Assembly (NCBI RefSeq): GCF_017114995.1
Contig: NZ_JABXKL010000069.1
Span: 1-64,000 of the forward strand
Direction: 5' to 3'
Source: Nostoc sp. NMS9
GTDB taxonomy: Bacteria; Cyanobacteriota; Cyanobacteriia; Cyanobacteriales; Nostocaceae
DNA length: 64,000 bases
A program made the position numbers and the translations under genes. Positions 16,001 through 25,509 of this stretch are shown in pieces (the stretch's first letter is position 1; each line of letters starts with the position of its first letter). The notes under the pieces were generated by a model. The model ran no database searches. It had not been told where the DNA came from and saw nothing but the letters and a program-made list of their open reading frames with translations.

Positions 16001-18427
16001 TTCTGCGGTAGGCCCAGCCAAGACAAATTGAGTGGGAGAATTCTGATTAGCGATCGCAACTTGAGGAAAATGTCTCAGCACTGCTTCCACTTTGCTGATG
16101 TCTTCTTTGACAGCCAACATACTACCCGCATCATGATCTGGATCTTCAGGTGCAGCCATTGCTTGACCCCTAGCTTTCACCAGAAACAAGTAATCTTCCG
16201 TACTCAAAACTCCCGCAGCCCATAGCGCTGTTAGTTCACCAAAGCTATGACCGGCAACAAAATCTGACTTAAACCCAGCTTGTTGCAGTATGCTGTACAT
16301 CCCTGCACTCAACACCCCGATGGCTGGTTGAGCGTATTCTGTGCGTTGCAAGGCAGCAATTTGGACATTTTTTTCTGCCTCTCCAAACACAGGATGAGGG
16401 AAAACGATTTCTGACAACGGCTGCAAATTATCTTTGAGCAACAAGCTATCCATATAGCCATGAAGACGGCGCATTAAAGGAAAATTCATTACCAGTTCGC
16501 GTCCCATCTCCAAGTATTGCGAACCTTGACCAGAAAACAGAGAGACAACTTTTCCACCCAACTCCATACCAGAGGAACGGTAATAAATCCCTTGGGGATG
16601 TTCCCAAGATGCTGCTGATCCTTTGAGTTTCAGCCAGTCAATGCTAGTTTGCAAAAACTTGCAAGCTTCTTCCAGATTCTCAGCGACGAACCCAAATCTG
16701 GGAGCAGAGAGGGGAATCTGTGGCGACTTGCACTCCTTGACTAATTGTGCATAGTGTGTAGCTGCATCTGGCGATCGCAACTTACCTAAAATCTCTTCCG
16801 ATTTGCTCAACAATTGCTCTAATGTAGGAGCAAACAACAGCACTTCACTAGCATCACTATGTAAGCGGTAAGCGTGGTTTTGGTCGGCTTCATATTCTTC
16901 CAAAACGACGTGATAGTTGGTTCCACCAAAGCCAAAGGAACTCACACCCGCGCGTCTTGGTGCTTCCCCTTCTGGACGAATCCAAGGTCTAGTTTCGGTA
17001 TTCAAATAAAAGGATGAATTTTTAATGTTGAGTTTGGGGTTTGGCTCGGTAATGTTAATTGTTGGCGGTAATACTTTGTGATGTAAAGCCAAAGCAGTTT
17101 TAATCAAACTTGCCGCACCCGCAGCCGCTTTTGTGTGTCCAATTTGCGATTTCACACTACCCAAAGCGATGTGTTGCTTTTTGTCATCATGTACATCAAA
17201 GAAGTCTTTTAAAGATCCGAATTCTGTCGGATCTCCAGCCATTGTACCGGTGCCATGTGCTTCCATCAAACCAACGGTAGCGGGAGAGAAACCAGCATCT
17301 TCATAAGCGCGTTCTAAAGCTTTAACTTGGCCTTCTTTGCGGGGAGCATAAATACTCTTGTAACGCCCATCGCTGGAAGTACCAATACCTTTAATCACGG
17401 CATATATTCTATCGTTGTCCCGTTCAGCATCTTCTAACCGTTTGAGGACAATCATCCCGATACCTTCACCCAGCATCATCCCATCGGATTTAGCATCAAA
17501 AGGTTTAACATTTTCACTGGGAGAAACCGCCGGTGTTTTGCTGAACGAGATGTAAGCCATGATGGTGTTATCGGTATCAACACCACCAGTCAGCATCATG
17601 TCAGAACGATGCTCAACTAGCTCACTAATTGCCATTTTTAAAGCACCAAAGGAACTAGCGCAAGCGGCATCAACTACGCAATTCATCCCGCCAAAATTTA
17701 GGCGATTGGCAATTCGTCCGGCGACTACGTTAGCTAACATTCCAGGGAAAGCGTTCTCATCCCACTTAACGTAAGCGCTTTTGATTTTCTCAACGATTTT
17801 TTGGGTATCCTCGTCAGATAAACCACTGCTTTTGAGTGCTTTTTCCCAAATCGGATATTCCAATCTCGCAGAAAGTGGCATTCCTAATTGCTTGGCCATA
17901 GCCACGCCTAAGATTACGCCAACAGTTTCACGGCTAAACTCACGTTTCTCGCCATAGCCTGCATCTTCCATCGCCTCTTTCGCAACCACTAAACTTAATA
18001 GTTGCGATACATCTGTAACTTCCAAAATGCTGGGTGGAATGCCGAATTCCATCGGATTAAAATCAACCTCTGGAATAAACCCACCTCTTTTACAGTAGGT
18101 TTTATCTTCAGTAGTTCTGGGATTTGGATCGTAATAATCTTCGACATTCCAGTGAGTAGAAGGAACATCAGTAATACAGTCAATTTTGTTTACTATATTT
18201 TGCCAGTATTCCCGCAAATTTCTGGCTTGAGGCAATAGAGAAGCCATCCCAACAATGGCTATAGGATTGTGTTGTAATTGTCTGTTAATTTTGTTGATTG
18301 ACACTGATTTATCTGATTTATCTGACTTCATGTTTTTTTCCTCTATAGACCTCATCACAGCCTTTTCACAATTATTGATAAGGCTCTCTAACTCCGCTAA
18401 GGCAGTATCAATTGAATAAGCAGACAT
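13004..18427 (-). CDS. hglE: HglE heterocyst glycolipid synthase (KS-AT-ACP-ACP-KR half)
   Basis: 1807 residues. The ketosynthase (about 50-500) has Cys in DAACASS near 254, EAHGTGT and SQIGHT. The acyltransferase (about 620-930) has GHSFGE near 730. A long Gln- and Pro/Thr/Val-rich linker (about 1000-1340) leads to two ACPs, each with GIDSIKRVEILGA (serines near 1372 and 1505). The last 250 residues resemble the non-catalytic structural half of a PKS ketoreductase. Tandem ACPs with KS-AT are the hallmark of PUFA-synthase-like PfaA and of HglE. It loads extender units and carries the growing HGL chain; HetI should activate it. It is the first gene of the minus-strand operon, behind a long leader region shared with hgdB. 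Confidence 0.93.
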   Translation of the reverse strand: MSAYSIDTALAELESLINNCEKAVMRSIEEKNMKSDKSDKSVSINKINRQLQHNPIAIVGMASLLPQARNLREYWQNIVNKIDCITDVPSTHWNVEDYYDPNPRTTEDKTYCKRGGFIPEVDFNPMEFGIPPSILEVTDVSQLLSLVVAKEAMEDAGYGEKREFSRETVGVILGVAMAKQLGMPLSARLEYPIWEKALKSSGLSDEDTQKIVEKIKSAYVKWDENAFPGMLANVVAGRIANRLNFGGMNCVVDAACASSFGALKMAISELVEHRSDMMLTGGVDTDNTIMAYISFSKTPAVSPSENVKPFDAKSDGMMLGEGIGMIVLKRLEDAERDNDRIYAVIKGIGTSSDGRYKSIYAPRKEGQVKALERAYEDAGFSPATVGLMEAHGTGTMAGDPTEFGSLKDFFDVHDDKKQHIALGSVKSQIGHTKAAAGAASLIKTALALHHKVLPPTINITEPNPKLNIKNSSFYLNTETRPWIRPEGEAPRRAGVSSFGFGGTNYHVVLEEYEADQNHAYRLHSDASEVLLFAPTLEQLLSKSEEILGKLRSPDAATHYAQLVKECKSPQIPLSAPRFGFVAENLEEACKFLQTSIDWLKLKGSAASWEHPQGIYYRSSGMELGGKVVSLFSGQGSQYLEMGRELVMNFPLMRRLHGYMDSLLLKDNLQPLSEIVFPHPVFGEAEKNVQIAALQRTEYAQPAIGVLSAGMYSILQQAGFKSDFVAGHSFGELTALWAAGVLSTEDYLFLVKARGQAMAAPEDPDHDAGSMLAVKEDISKVEAVLRHFPQVAIANQNSPTQFVLAGPTAEIARVRDALHEKGYTAVLLPVSAAFHTPLIAFAQKSFAIATKSVKFQTPRIPVYSNVTSKQYPKEAQNIQKILETHLSNSVLFKQEIENIYAAGGTCFVEFGPRRILSNLVKEILGDRPHITVSLNPSTQKNSDRSLREAVVQLRVIGLTLNNLDPYQLPQTIPPIETKKTLNVRLNGINYRSEKTKNAFALALQDGHKVTLPTPEYSDAAPLFSSPGVTPTLAAIETNGHKKSTATMNGVIAQTEQQMNPVTLSQPAQESKMQPTPEKLTNYQQLLESLEYLLTQFQENQAENLQVHGTYLNHQMEYAKAFFQLMQQQNSLLSESKSTAETAKMKLVVMESLERSMMQFHSQQGETLRIHEQYLQEQLEYTKNFFQLIQQEYSQIISGEGATQLTEKLSNFTPFTTETTVTDAPVPPTTKIVESQPLPVTEPVAKNGLNVTQAPLPAAIEPVVETPVSSETRSIASLLPTPHFPTVETVEPVVAPPIPVVEPQAEVVVKISSPPVNEVVAFTPEPAPTTAAPVSGATIDIVDLDKNLLAITSDKTGYPVEMLEMDMDMEADLGIDSIKRVEILGALQEMYPNLPKPNLEELSEKRTIGQVVEYLQSHASKSVSVEIAIHEVQQATEISVEAAPVVEVVTAPEPSVVVAFTPEPEAATSDEFTNLGETLLAITSDKTGYPVEMLELEMDMEADLGIDSIKRVEILGAMQEMYPNLPKPNIEELGDLRTIGQIVDYLQQLAGGEKKKSEPEFVQQQPPELEHNIQRHPVKLRSLAEPDYLDFTLPEGHIGLITDDGSLTTYKLTESLIEKGWKVVVISFPQSLIAQQAPLPTGVTRVTLANLSEEHLQQQLQAIASHCGAIGAFIHLHPMFVANHTGSISYNESEKAIVKHVFLMAKHLKPSLNEAAKHGRSCFCTVAHLDGAFGLEYKVNFGAIGAGLFGLTKTLRWEWPKVFTRAIDLSPRLDAKQSVQNIIAELHDPNLYISEVGYSSQGRVTIIAD
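14601..14624. repeat. Palindromic repeat inside the hglE coding sequence
   Basis: AGAGACGCGAT and ATCGCGTCTCT form a perfect 11-bp stem with a 2-nt loop, in frame in the flexible linker of HglE where it encodes ETRSIASL. This palindrome is a familiar dispersed element of Nostocales, normally intergenic. Confidence 0.8.
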
Positions 18428-20551
18428 AGGGCATAGTTAGTACTGTGGATTGTGTAGCTACAGTAATTTCTGTTGCCTACTAAATAATGAAAATCTCTCG
18501 TTTTGTAAAGCAGCTAGCTATCCTATCTTTGCTAAATGCTTTTCTCCAAATCGACACCACACGATACATACTGCCGGGGTAAAGCCTTATGTTTCCAGGC
18601 GACTTTGGCACACTGCGATCGCGAAAAAATGTTATACAACGCTAGACTCTTGATATTGTGGCAATAGGTCAACCAATTTTGGATTTTAGATTTGCAATTT
18701 TAGATTTGCGTTAGCGAGTAATCGAGCGTTGGTACGAGCCTCTTTTAGATTTGTTACACCCACAATGGGTATAGGACGAACCAAAAAAATCTAAAATCCA
18801 AAATCCAAAATCTAAAATATTTTGAGCAATGGTATCCTACTGGAGCGAGGAAAACTGAGGAGTAGCTAAGGAAACAGAAACATTTTTTTCACCCGAAACC
18901 GTTTGATTATCTAGCCTAAACACAGCAACATAGCTGGTGTTAATAACAACGTTCTGTATCTCAATCAATGTCATAGCTAGTTTCAACGTCCGGGATAATA
19001 TATTTTATGGTATTTGACCCAGTAAAGTTGACAAGTTCGTTACAGAAAAGACACCACCTTTAATCCGAATTTATGCAATTTGAAAAAGTAATTAAACGAT
19101 CGCTAGGTAATGACAAAGCAGTTATCTTTAGTTATTTTTAATTTAAAAATTTCAATTAAATAACTAGTTTGTCTAACCACTTTAAAGCATTGAATTAATA
19201 AAAACACTAACATACTTTACAGAAACTAAATCATTCCTTTAAAGTTATTTTATAAATAACCATATACTCTTACTGATATAAATTTTGAATAAAATTCAGC
19301 ATCAAAGTATAATTTATGACTAAATAAATAGATGAGGGACTTTGATATCTACGGGTTAAACATAAATATTCTCTTGATTAAGTTAACACTACAAATCTGT
19401 TGTCTAGTAAGTAACAATTCAATGAATACATAGATAAAATTAATAACTATAAGTATTATTTCTCAGAGAAATATCATAATTGAGTCAAAGTTTTTGGTTA
19501 TTTTTTAATATAAGTCAAGTTAAGAAACAAAGTAGTTATTTATAAAGCAAATATTAATTTTAAGTATGTTGCTTGATAAACATAATATGAGTTAAATGAA
19601 TCTTCAGTAAAAAGTAAACTGAAGCAAAGCTCAGGTTTTGTATCTCATCTACCAACTGACCCGCTCGCAATCAATTACAGGGCTAATAGCTTAAGTAAGG
19701 GTAATTGATGAATTACCACTACTAAAAATCGCTATAAGAGTGTCTTATATTACACAAGCTTGATAATAATATAGCGCTTTTCATTTGCGTGAGCTACATC
19801 CGTAGGGGTACTACCGTGCCCATTGGTGTCAACTTAAGCTGAAACTCCTTTAAAACCTCGTTTCCAGTATCTTGCTGGAAATGCTGCTCCTGGCGGCAGC
19901 CCCAAGGACGGCATTCCCAGTCGGAGCAGCGGAACGAGACAATATCTAAAAGCTTGTTCTAGGCTGGCTTTCACGTTAAGTTGACACCAATGTACCGTGC
20001 CCCTACACCCCGCTATAATCTGTTAGTAATATCAAATCTGCTTAATAACTAACTATTTGTCGGTATTCAATTGCTAGACAATAGATTAGCGATTGGTACA
20101 TTTTTTCAGCACCTAATCTTACTGTGATCAAATATTTTAGTGATAGAATCAGGACTTATGCAAATTCAATTAGTTGACAATAATCAACTTTTAGTCCATA
20201 CTTTATAACAAGTTTATCCAGTTTTTGCTCTCATTTTTTTAGCGCTTCGTTGTTCTTGAAAGTTAAGTTTTCTGACTGGCGCTATTGTATTTTACGCTAC
20301 GGGATTAGATATCAAATTAGGATATAACTTAGGAAGCTTTGAAGTAACACGCCATTAATTTTCACGCCACAATAGTAAGTTTGGGCGGTAAAAGCGTACA
20401 ACAATTCATATAAAACCAATTTAGACCCATCCACTTGATTAAGGTAGAAAAACTAGAGGAAAAACCCTCTTGGTAATTTGCGGATGAGTCTATTCTAATC
20501 GACTAAATATAACCAAGTTATCCCCTAAAAAAGCAGAATTGGAATGAAAAT
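18428..20551. promoter_or_regulatory. Long divergent control region between hglE and hgdB
   Basis: Over 2.1 kb without a convincing gene lies between the divergent starts of hglE (minus) and hgdB (plus). Bases 18675-18830 contain short TTTTAGATTT / AAATCTAAAA repeats in inverted arrangement; 19060-19650 is strongly AT-rich; 19771-20018 is a MITE-containing repeat. Both flanking operons are expected to respond to nitrogen step-down and heterocyst maturation, so their promoters must be here, but I could not pick a confident NtcA site or -10 box by eye. Confidence 0.55.
19771..20018. mobile_element. MITE nested in a palindromic repeat (copy 1)
   Basis: Bases 19822-19991 are bounded by the 16-bp terminal inverted repeat ATTGGTGTCAACTTAA and its exact complement. 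The body contains a TTTCCAG...CTGGAAA hairpin and no transposase. The flanks, GTAGGGG...GTGCCCAT on the left and GTACCGTGCCCCTAC on the right, form the arms of a second palindromic repeat with outer ends TATAGCG / CGCTATA. The same pair occurs at 42290-42590. Confidence 0.8.
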
Positions 20552-21760
20552 ATGGCAGTAAATAAAGAAAGTCGATTATTCACAAAACCCGTAGGCCGAT
20601 CGCAAGTAATTTTAGCAGCTTCTCTGACTTTAGCGGCTGGATTAATCACTTTCTATAGTTTGACACCGTATTGGTCTAAACCGAAAGTTGTGACAGCACC
20701 AGCGAATCCTCCAAAAGCTGCTACTCCTGCGAAAGTTGCTGTGACTGCCTTAGGACGTTTGGAGCCAGAAGGCGAAGTTACTTCTTTGACTGCTCCTGCT
20801 TCTAATAATGGGGTACGAGTAGATAGATTGTTGGTGAAAGAAGGAGATGCGGTTAAAGCAGGGCAATTATTAGCCTATCTTGAAAATTATGGTCGTTCTA
20901 GAACAGCTTTACAACAGGCTTTAGACCAACTGCAAGTTGCCAAAGCTAAATTAGCGCAGGTGAAATCTGGAGCTAAAACCGGAGATGTCGATGCTCAAAA
21001 GGCTGCGATCGCCCGTTTAGAGCCACAATATAAAGGGGACGTTGCTACCCAAGAGGCGACAATTGCCCGCATCCAGGCTGAAGTAGACAACGCTCAAGCC
21101 GAGAACGATCGCTATCAGCAATTATACAAACAAGGTGCGATCGCAGCTTCTATAGCAGATACCAAAGCTTTGCAACTAAAGACTACACAACAGCAACTAA
21201 CAGAAGCCCAAGCCACCCTCAAGCGAACTCAAGACACATTCCAAGAACAACGCAAGCAAGCACAAGCGCAACTAACCAGTATTAGTGAAGTGCGTAGTGT
21301 AGATGTTCAAGTAGCACAAACCGAAGTCAACAGTGCAACAACTTCTGTTCAACAAGCAAAAGCCGACTTGGATTTAAGTTACATCAAATCTCCCATAAAT
21401 GGCAAAATTTTGAAAATTCACGCCAAAACTGGAGAAGTAATCAGCACCAGCAAAGGATTTGCTGAGATAGGTAAAACATCTCAAATGTATGTGATTGCAG
21501 AGGTGTATCAAACCGATGTTCAAAAAGTGCGTGTAGGACAAAAAGCCACAATTACCAGCACTGCATTTACTGGAACAATAAAAGGAACTGTAAAAGAGAT
21601 TGGTTGGCAAGTTGACAAGCAAAACATCTTCAGCTTAAACCCTGGTTCAGATACAGACCGCAGAATAGTTGAAGTGAAAATCTCCATCGATAATCCCGCA
21701 GACAGTGAAAAGGTCGCTCGTTTAACTAACTTACAAGTGGATGTCGCCATTCATATTTAG
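20552..21760 (+). CDS. hgdB: HgdB-type membrane fusion protein (DevB family)
   Basis: 402 residues, HlyD/DevB-family periplasmic adaptor. A short cytosolic tail is followed by one membrane segment at about 22-42, a lipoyl-like half (VTALGRLEPEGEV, with LLVKEGDAVKAGQLLAYLE), a long coiled coil (about 120-265), then the second lipoyl half (IKSPINGKILKIHAKTGEVI) and a beta-barrel. The LGRLEPEGEV block is typical of DevB proteins. In PCC 7120 the HgdB/HgdC pair beside the hgl locus affects the HGL layer. It is followed after 75 bp by the permease gene. No ATPase gene is adjacent, so DevA or a similar ATPase would have to be supplied from elsewhere. Confidence 0.85.
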   Translation: MAVNKESRLFTKPVGRSQVILAASLTLAAGLITFYSLTPYWSKPKVVTAPANPPKAATPAKVAVTALGRLEPEGEVTSLTAPASNNGVRVDRLLVKEGDAVKAGQLLAYLENYGRSRTALQQALDQLQVAKAKLAQVKSGAKTGDVDAQKAAIARLEPQYKGDVATQEATIARIQAEVDNAQAENDRYQQLYKQGAIAASIADTKALQLKTTQQQLTEAQATLKRTQDTFQEQRKQAQAQLTSISEVRSVDVQVAQTEVNSATTSVQQAKADLDLSYIKSPINGKILKIHAKTGEVISTSKGFAEIGKTSQMYVIAEVYQTDVQKVRVGQKATITSTAFTGTIKGTVKEIGWQVDKQNIFSLNPGSDTDRRIVEVKISIDNPADSEKVARLTNLQVDVAIHI

Positions 21761-21764
21761 TCAT

Positions 21765-21832
21765 AGGATATATGGTCATTCACAAATGACAAATGACCAA
21801 TGACAAATGACAAATGACAAATAATAAATAAA
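21765..21832. repeat. STRR repeat (TGACAAA units) between hgdB and hgdC
   Basis: The spacer between the two cotranscribed genes consists largely of ACAAATG / ACCAATG heptad-type units, the complement of the repeat after hetI and in the znu operon. Confidence 0.75.
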
Positions 21833-21835
21833 TCC

Positions 21836-23014
21836 ATGATTTTCAAAATTCCTTTAGCATGGCTACAGCTAGCCCAGCAAAAAGTTCGTTTACTAGTAGC
21901 TGTAGCCGGAATTGGTTTTATTGTGCTGCTAATGTTTGTGCAACTTGGTTTTCAGGATGCCCTCTATTCCAGTGCAACCGCAGTCCATCAGAATCTCAAA
22001 GGAGATTTATTTTTAGTTAGTTCGCAATATAAATCTTTGACCTCAAATCAAAGTTTTTCGCGGACTCGTTTATACCAATCTCTGGGGTTTGATGGCGTAA
22101 AGTCAGTTAGCCCCATGTATTTGCAATTTGCCAAACTGAAAAATCCGGCAACTGGTGAGAAATATTCAATATACGTTATTGGTTTCGATCCAGGTAGACC
22201 TGTGATAAATCTACCAGAAGTTGAGAAAAATTTAGATAAACTCAAAACTCCTGATGTCATGCTTTTTGACCGGGGTTCTCGCCCAGAGTTTGGCCCAATA
22301 GCTGAAAAATTTAATGCGGGAGAGACTGCACAGACAATTGAAATATTTCCCTTCAATTCATTAATTGGTTATAGAGTGAGAATTGGTGGCTTATTCACAT
22401 TAGGGCCTTCCTTTGGTGTAGACGGAAATTTACTTGTTAGTGACTCCACTTTCTTGAGGATAAATCCCAATACTCGTCCGGCGGATATGATAGATATTGG
22501 TTTGATTTCCCTCAAACCTGGTACTAATGCAGAAACAGTACTGAAAAATTTACAAGCAAGTTTGCCTAATGATGTCCAAGTTTTTACACGCCAAGGCTTC
22601 ATTGATTTTGAAAAAAAATATTGGGCTGTCAGAACACCCATTGGTTTTATTCTTAATTTGATGTTAACAATGGCTGCGGTTGTTGGTGTAGTTATTGTTT
22701 ATCAAATTCTTTACAGCAATATTGCTACACAGTTTGTTGCTTACGCCACTTTAAAAGCCATAGGTTATGCCAATAGCTATTTACTAAATGTGGTATTTCA
22801 GCAAGCTTTGATTTTGGCAATCTTAGGTTATATCCCAGGATTTATTACTTCTGTATTGTTATATAGTTTTGCCGCAGAAGCAACTAAACTACCAATAGTT
22901 ATGACCACTAATAATGCAGTGATTGTCTTAACTTCAACAGTTTTAATGTGTATAACATCAGGAGCGCTTGCTATCAATAAACTCCGCTCCGCAGATCCAG
23001 GAGACATTTTCTAA
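21836..23014 (+). CDS. hgdC: HgdC-type ABC permease (DevC family)
   Basis: 392 residues with the MacB/FtsX layout: one N-terminal membrane segment (about 15-37), a large periplasmic domain (about 40-265), and three C-terminal membrane segments (about 268-290, 318-345 and 358-378). The start MIFKIPLAWLQLAQQKVRLLVA and the C-terminal NKLRSADPGDIF tail are typical of DevC proteins. It should form the inner-membrane part of the HGL-related exporter with HgdB. The ATP-binding subunit is not encoded beside it, unlike in the devBCA operon; the next gene is an epimerase. Confidence 0.85.
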   Translation: MIFKIPLAWLQLAQQKVRLLVAVAGIGFIVLLMFVQLGFQDALYSSATAVHQNLKGDLFLVSSQYKSLTSNQSFSRTRLYQSLGFDGVKSVSPMYLQFAKLKNPATGEKYSIYVIGFDPGRPVINLPEVEKNLDKLKTPDVMLFDRGSRPEFGPIAEKFNAGETAQTIEIFPFNSLIGYRVRIGGLFTLGPSFGVDGNLLVSDSTFLRINPNTRPADMIDIGLISLKPGTNAETVLKNLQASLPNDVQVFTRQGFIDFEKKYWAVRTPIGFILNLMLTMAAVVGVVIVYQILYSNIATQFVAYATLKAIGYANSYLLNVVFQQALILAILGYIPGFITSVLLYSFAAEATKLPIVMTTNNAVIVLTSTVLMCITSGALAINKLRSADPGDIF

Positions 23015-23221
23015 CTGATTCATGGCAGTAAAATGACTTGATTGTTTTGCCACGATATAGACTGATATCTGAATATTAGTGCAGCCTATCCACAGAAAAA
23101 TTCTTCTTATACCAATTTTAGATTCTAGATTAAAAGTATTTACCAATATTTAAATTTGGTATTACTTAAAGTCTTTGATCTAAGAACTCAAATTCACCTA
23201 TTTAACAATAATTTCGATTTT

Positions 23222-24226
23222 ATGAACCTCAAAGACAAAACTCTCCTAATTACCGGGATTAATGAATTTGTCGGTTTGCGTATAGCCGAGTTAGCCATAG
23301 CGCAAGGGATGAAGGTTCATGGACTACAAAGTTCTACAGAACAGAACAAACAATTACAGAATTTAGGTGTAAAGGTAATTATTGGTAGTATCACCGATTC
23401 TACTATTGCTCAAAAGGCTTGTCAGGGAGTAGATATCGTTTTACATACAGAGCAAATTGCCGAAGAAGCTGGTGCAATTAAGCATTTTCGTGATGTTAAT
23501 GTTGGCGGTACTGTCAACATGGCTAAAGCCGCTAAACAAGCTGGTGTCAAAACATTTGTGCATCTATCCAGTGTAATGGTTTATGGTTTCAATTATCCTG
23601 ATGGTGTTACAGAATCCGGGCCACTATCTGGCGAAAATAATCCCTACTGTCAAACGAAAATAGAAGCCGAAACAGCACTTTTAGAACTGAATAATCCTCC
23701 AGATTTTGGCATCATCGTTATTCGAGCCGGAGATGTTTACGGACCAGGAAGTATCCCCTGGATAGTCAGACCAATTCTGATGATGCGCCAAAAATTATTT
23801 GCTTGCGCCAATGATGCTAAAGGAGTAATCAATCATGTATATATAGATAACCTGATTGATGGCATCTTTCTCGCAATAGAAAAAGAAATCTACGGTGAAA
23901 TATTTAATATCACCGACGGACAAGAAACTTCGTGGAAAGAGTATTTTATGCGTTTAGCAGCAATGGAAGGTTTACAAGCACCCCTTTCATTATCGAAAGA
24001 TGAAATTAAGTTGTTTCTAAAGCTACGTGTTCAAGGACAAAAGCTTTTTCGGAAAAAAGTTGATATTTTACCAGAGTCTATAGATTTTATGACTCGTCCT
24101 TACGCTTGTTCCATTGTCAAAGCCCAAAATCTGTTAAATTACAAACCAGCAGTTGACCTAGAATTAGGAATGCAGCAAACACATGAATGGCTACAAAAAA
24201 CAGATATTCAAAGCTTGATGAAATAG
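23222..24226 (+). CDS. hgdA: HgdA-like NAD-dependent sugar epimerase
   Basis: 334 residues from ATG 23222; the open frame to 23156 lacks a better start. Extended SDR with a TGINEFVG nucleotide-binding loop at the N terminus, VHLSSVMVYG (catalytic Ser region) and YCQTK as catalytic Tyr/Lys, followed by the VIRAGDVYGPG sugar-binding block. PCC 7120 HgdA, next to hgdBC, is reported as a UDP-galactose 4-epimerase needed for normal HGL composition; synteny supports the same role. Related 3-beta-HSD-type reductases share these motifs, so the substrate is inferred. It is read with hgdBC, 207 bp downstream of hgdC. Confidence 0.75.
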   Translation: MNLKDKTLLITGINEFVGLRIAELAIAQGMKVHGLQSSTEQNKQLQNLGVKVIIGSITDSTIAQKACQGVDIVLHTEQIAEEAGAIKHFRDVNVGGTVNMAKAAKQAGVKTFVHLSSVMVYGFNYPDGVTESGPLSGENNPYCQTKIEAETALLELNNPPDFGIIVIRAGDVYGPGSIPWIVRPILMMRQKLFACANDAKGVINHVYIDNLIDGIFLAIEKEIYGEIFNITDGQETSWKEYFMRLAAMEGLQAPLSLSKDEIKLFLKLRVQGQKLFRKKVDILPESIDFMTRPYACSIVKAQNLLNYKPAVDLELGMQQTHEWLQKTDIQSLMK

Positions 24227-24447
24227 TTCACATATTTTTGGAAATTCAGGAGTCAGGAGTCAGAATTCAGAATGATTGCAAAATGAATAAGCTAGAAGAG
24301 ACTCGATTTACTTGAAATCATTAAGCTTGGTATCAAAGTATTCTTAATTCTGACTTCTGGATTCTAAATTCTAACTTTTTACGTTGCATCTACCTAACTA
24401 CGATTAAGCATAAACTAATCCACAGATTTTCCGAATACTTGTTTTCT

Positions 24448-25458
24448 ATGAGTAGCAATCAGCCACGATTGAGCATCGGATTACCTGTATACAATGGTGA
24501 AAAATTTATCAAAGAAGCCATAGATTCACTCTTGGCTCAGACTTTTGAAGATTTTGAACTAATTATTTCAGATAATGCATCTACAGATAAAACTGAAGAA
24601 ATTTGTAGAGCTTATGCCGAGCAAGACCAACGTATTTGTTACTACCGCAATGACAAGAATATCGGTTGTGCTGGTAACTTTAATCGCGTTTTGAAACTGT
24701 CTTCGGGTGAGTATTTTAAATGGGCAGCCTATGACGATCTACATTCTCCAGATTTTATCAAGAAGTGTGTTGAGGTACTTGACCAAGATCCGACTATAAT
24801 CTTGTGTCACTCCCAGGCATATTTCATTGATGAACAGGGGAATTTTATCCAAAATTACGATATCAAAGTCAAGGCAGATGCACTAAAACCACACGAGCGT
24901 TTTCACGAATTACTGACCAAGCATTTATGTTATCAATGTTACGGGGTAATTCGTGCTAGTGTTTTGAAAAAGATACCGCCTATGGGTGGTTATGGTAATG
25001 CAGATGGAATTTTATTGTTAAGACTTGGTATTCTCGGTAGGTTTTATGAAATCCCTGAATACCTGTTTTTCTTCAGAAGTCATCCGCAACAATCAATGAG
25101 TATGTTTTTCCCGAATTATTTGTTGTTAACAAATACAAACCAAACATCATTCTTGAGTATGCTGCCTGATTTTTATGGGTATACAGTGTGGTTTGATTCA
25201 GCAAAGAAAGGACAAGTTTTATTGCCACATTGGAGAATAATCTGGGAGTATATACTCTCTATATGGCGTAGTCCCCTGAGTTTGAATGAGCGGCTCTTTT
25301 GTCATATAAGTCTACAACAGCAGTTAAAAGGGACAGAATATCTTTTGCTGAAAGATTTGCTAATGGCGTTGCAAAGACTTTGGAAAGGTTGGCAACCAGC
25401 ATCAATTAAAAAAGAGCAAGTGATTCTTTCAAAGAATCAGGTCACAAATAAAAGCTGA
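24448..25458 (+). CDS. GT2 family glycosyltransferase
   Basis: 336 residues. GT-A fold glycosyltransferase with SIGLPVYNGEKFI at the N terminus, SDNASTDKT, NIGCAGNFNRVL and an AAYDDL acidic motif near residue 95, all diagnostic of family 2. The ATG at 24448 is preferred to the TTG at 24439. No membrane anchor is evident. Its place between hgdA and other glycosyltransferases suggests a role in heterocyst envelope sugar assembly, but acceptor and sugar cannot be read from the sequence. Confidence 0.8.
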   Translation: MSSNQPRLSIGLPVYNGEKFIKEAIDSLLAQTFEDFELIISDNASTDKTEEICRAYAEQDQRICYYRNDKNIGCAGNFNRVLKLSSGEYFKWAAYDDLHSPDFIKKCVEVLDQDPTIILCHSQAYFIDEQGNFIQNYDIKVKADALKPHERFHELLTKHLCYQCYGVIRASVLKKIPPMGGYGNADGILLLRLGILGRFYEIPEYLFFFRSHPQQSMSMFFPNYLLLTNTNQTSFLSMLPDFYGYTVWFDSAKKGQVLLPHWRIIWEYILSIWRSPLSLNERLFCHISLQQQLKGTEYLLLKDLLMALQRLWKGWQPASIKKEQVILSKNQVTNKS

Positions 25459-25509
25459 CTAACGCAGCTTTCTATCAACCCCAAAATCACCTATTTTGAC
25501 TACAAAATT

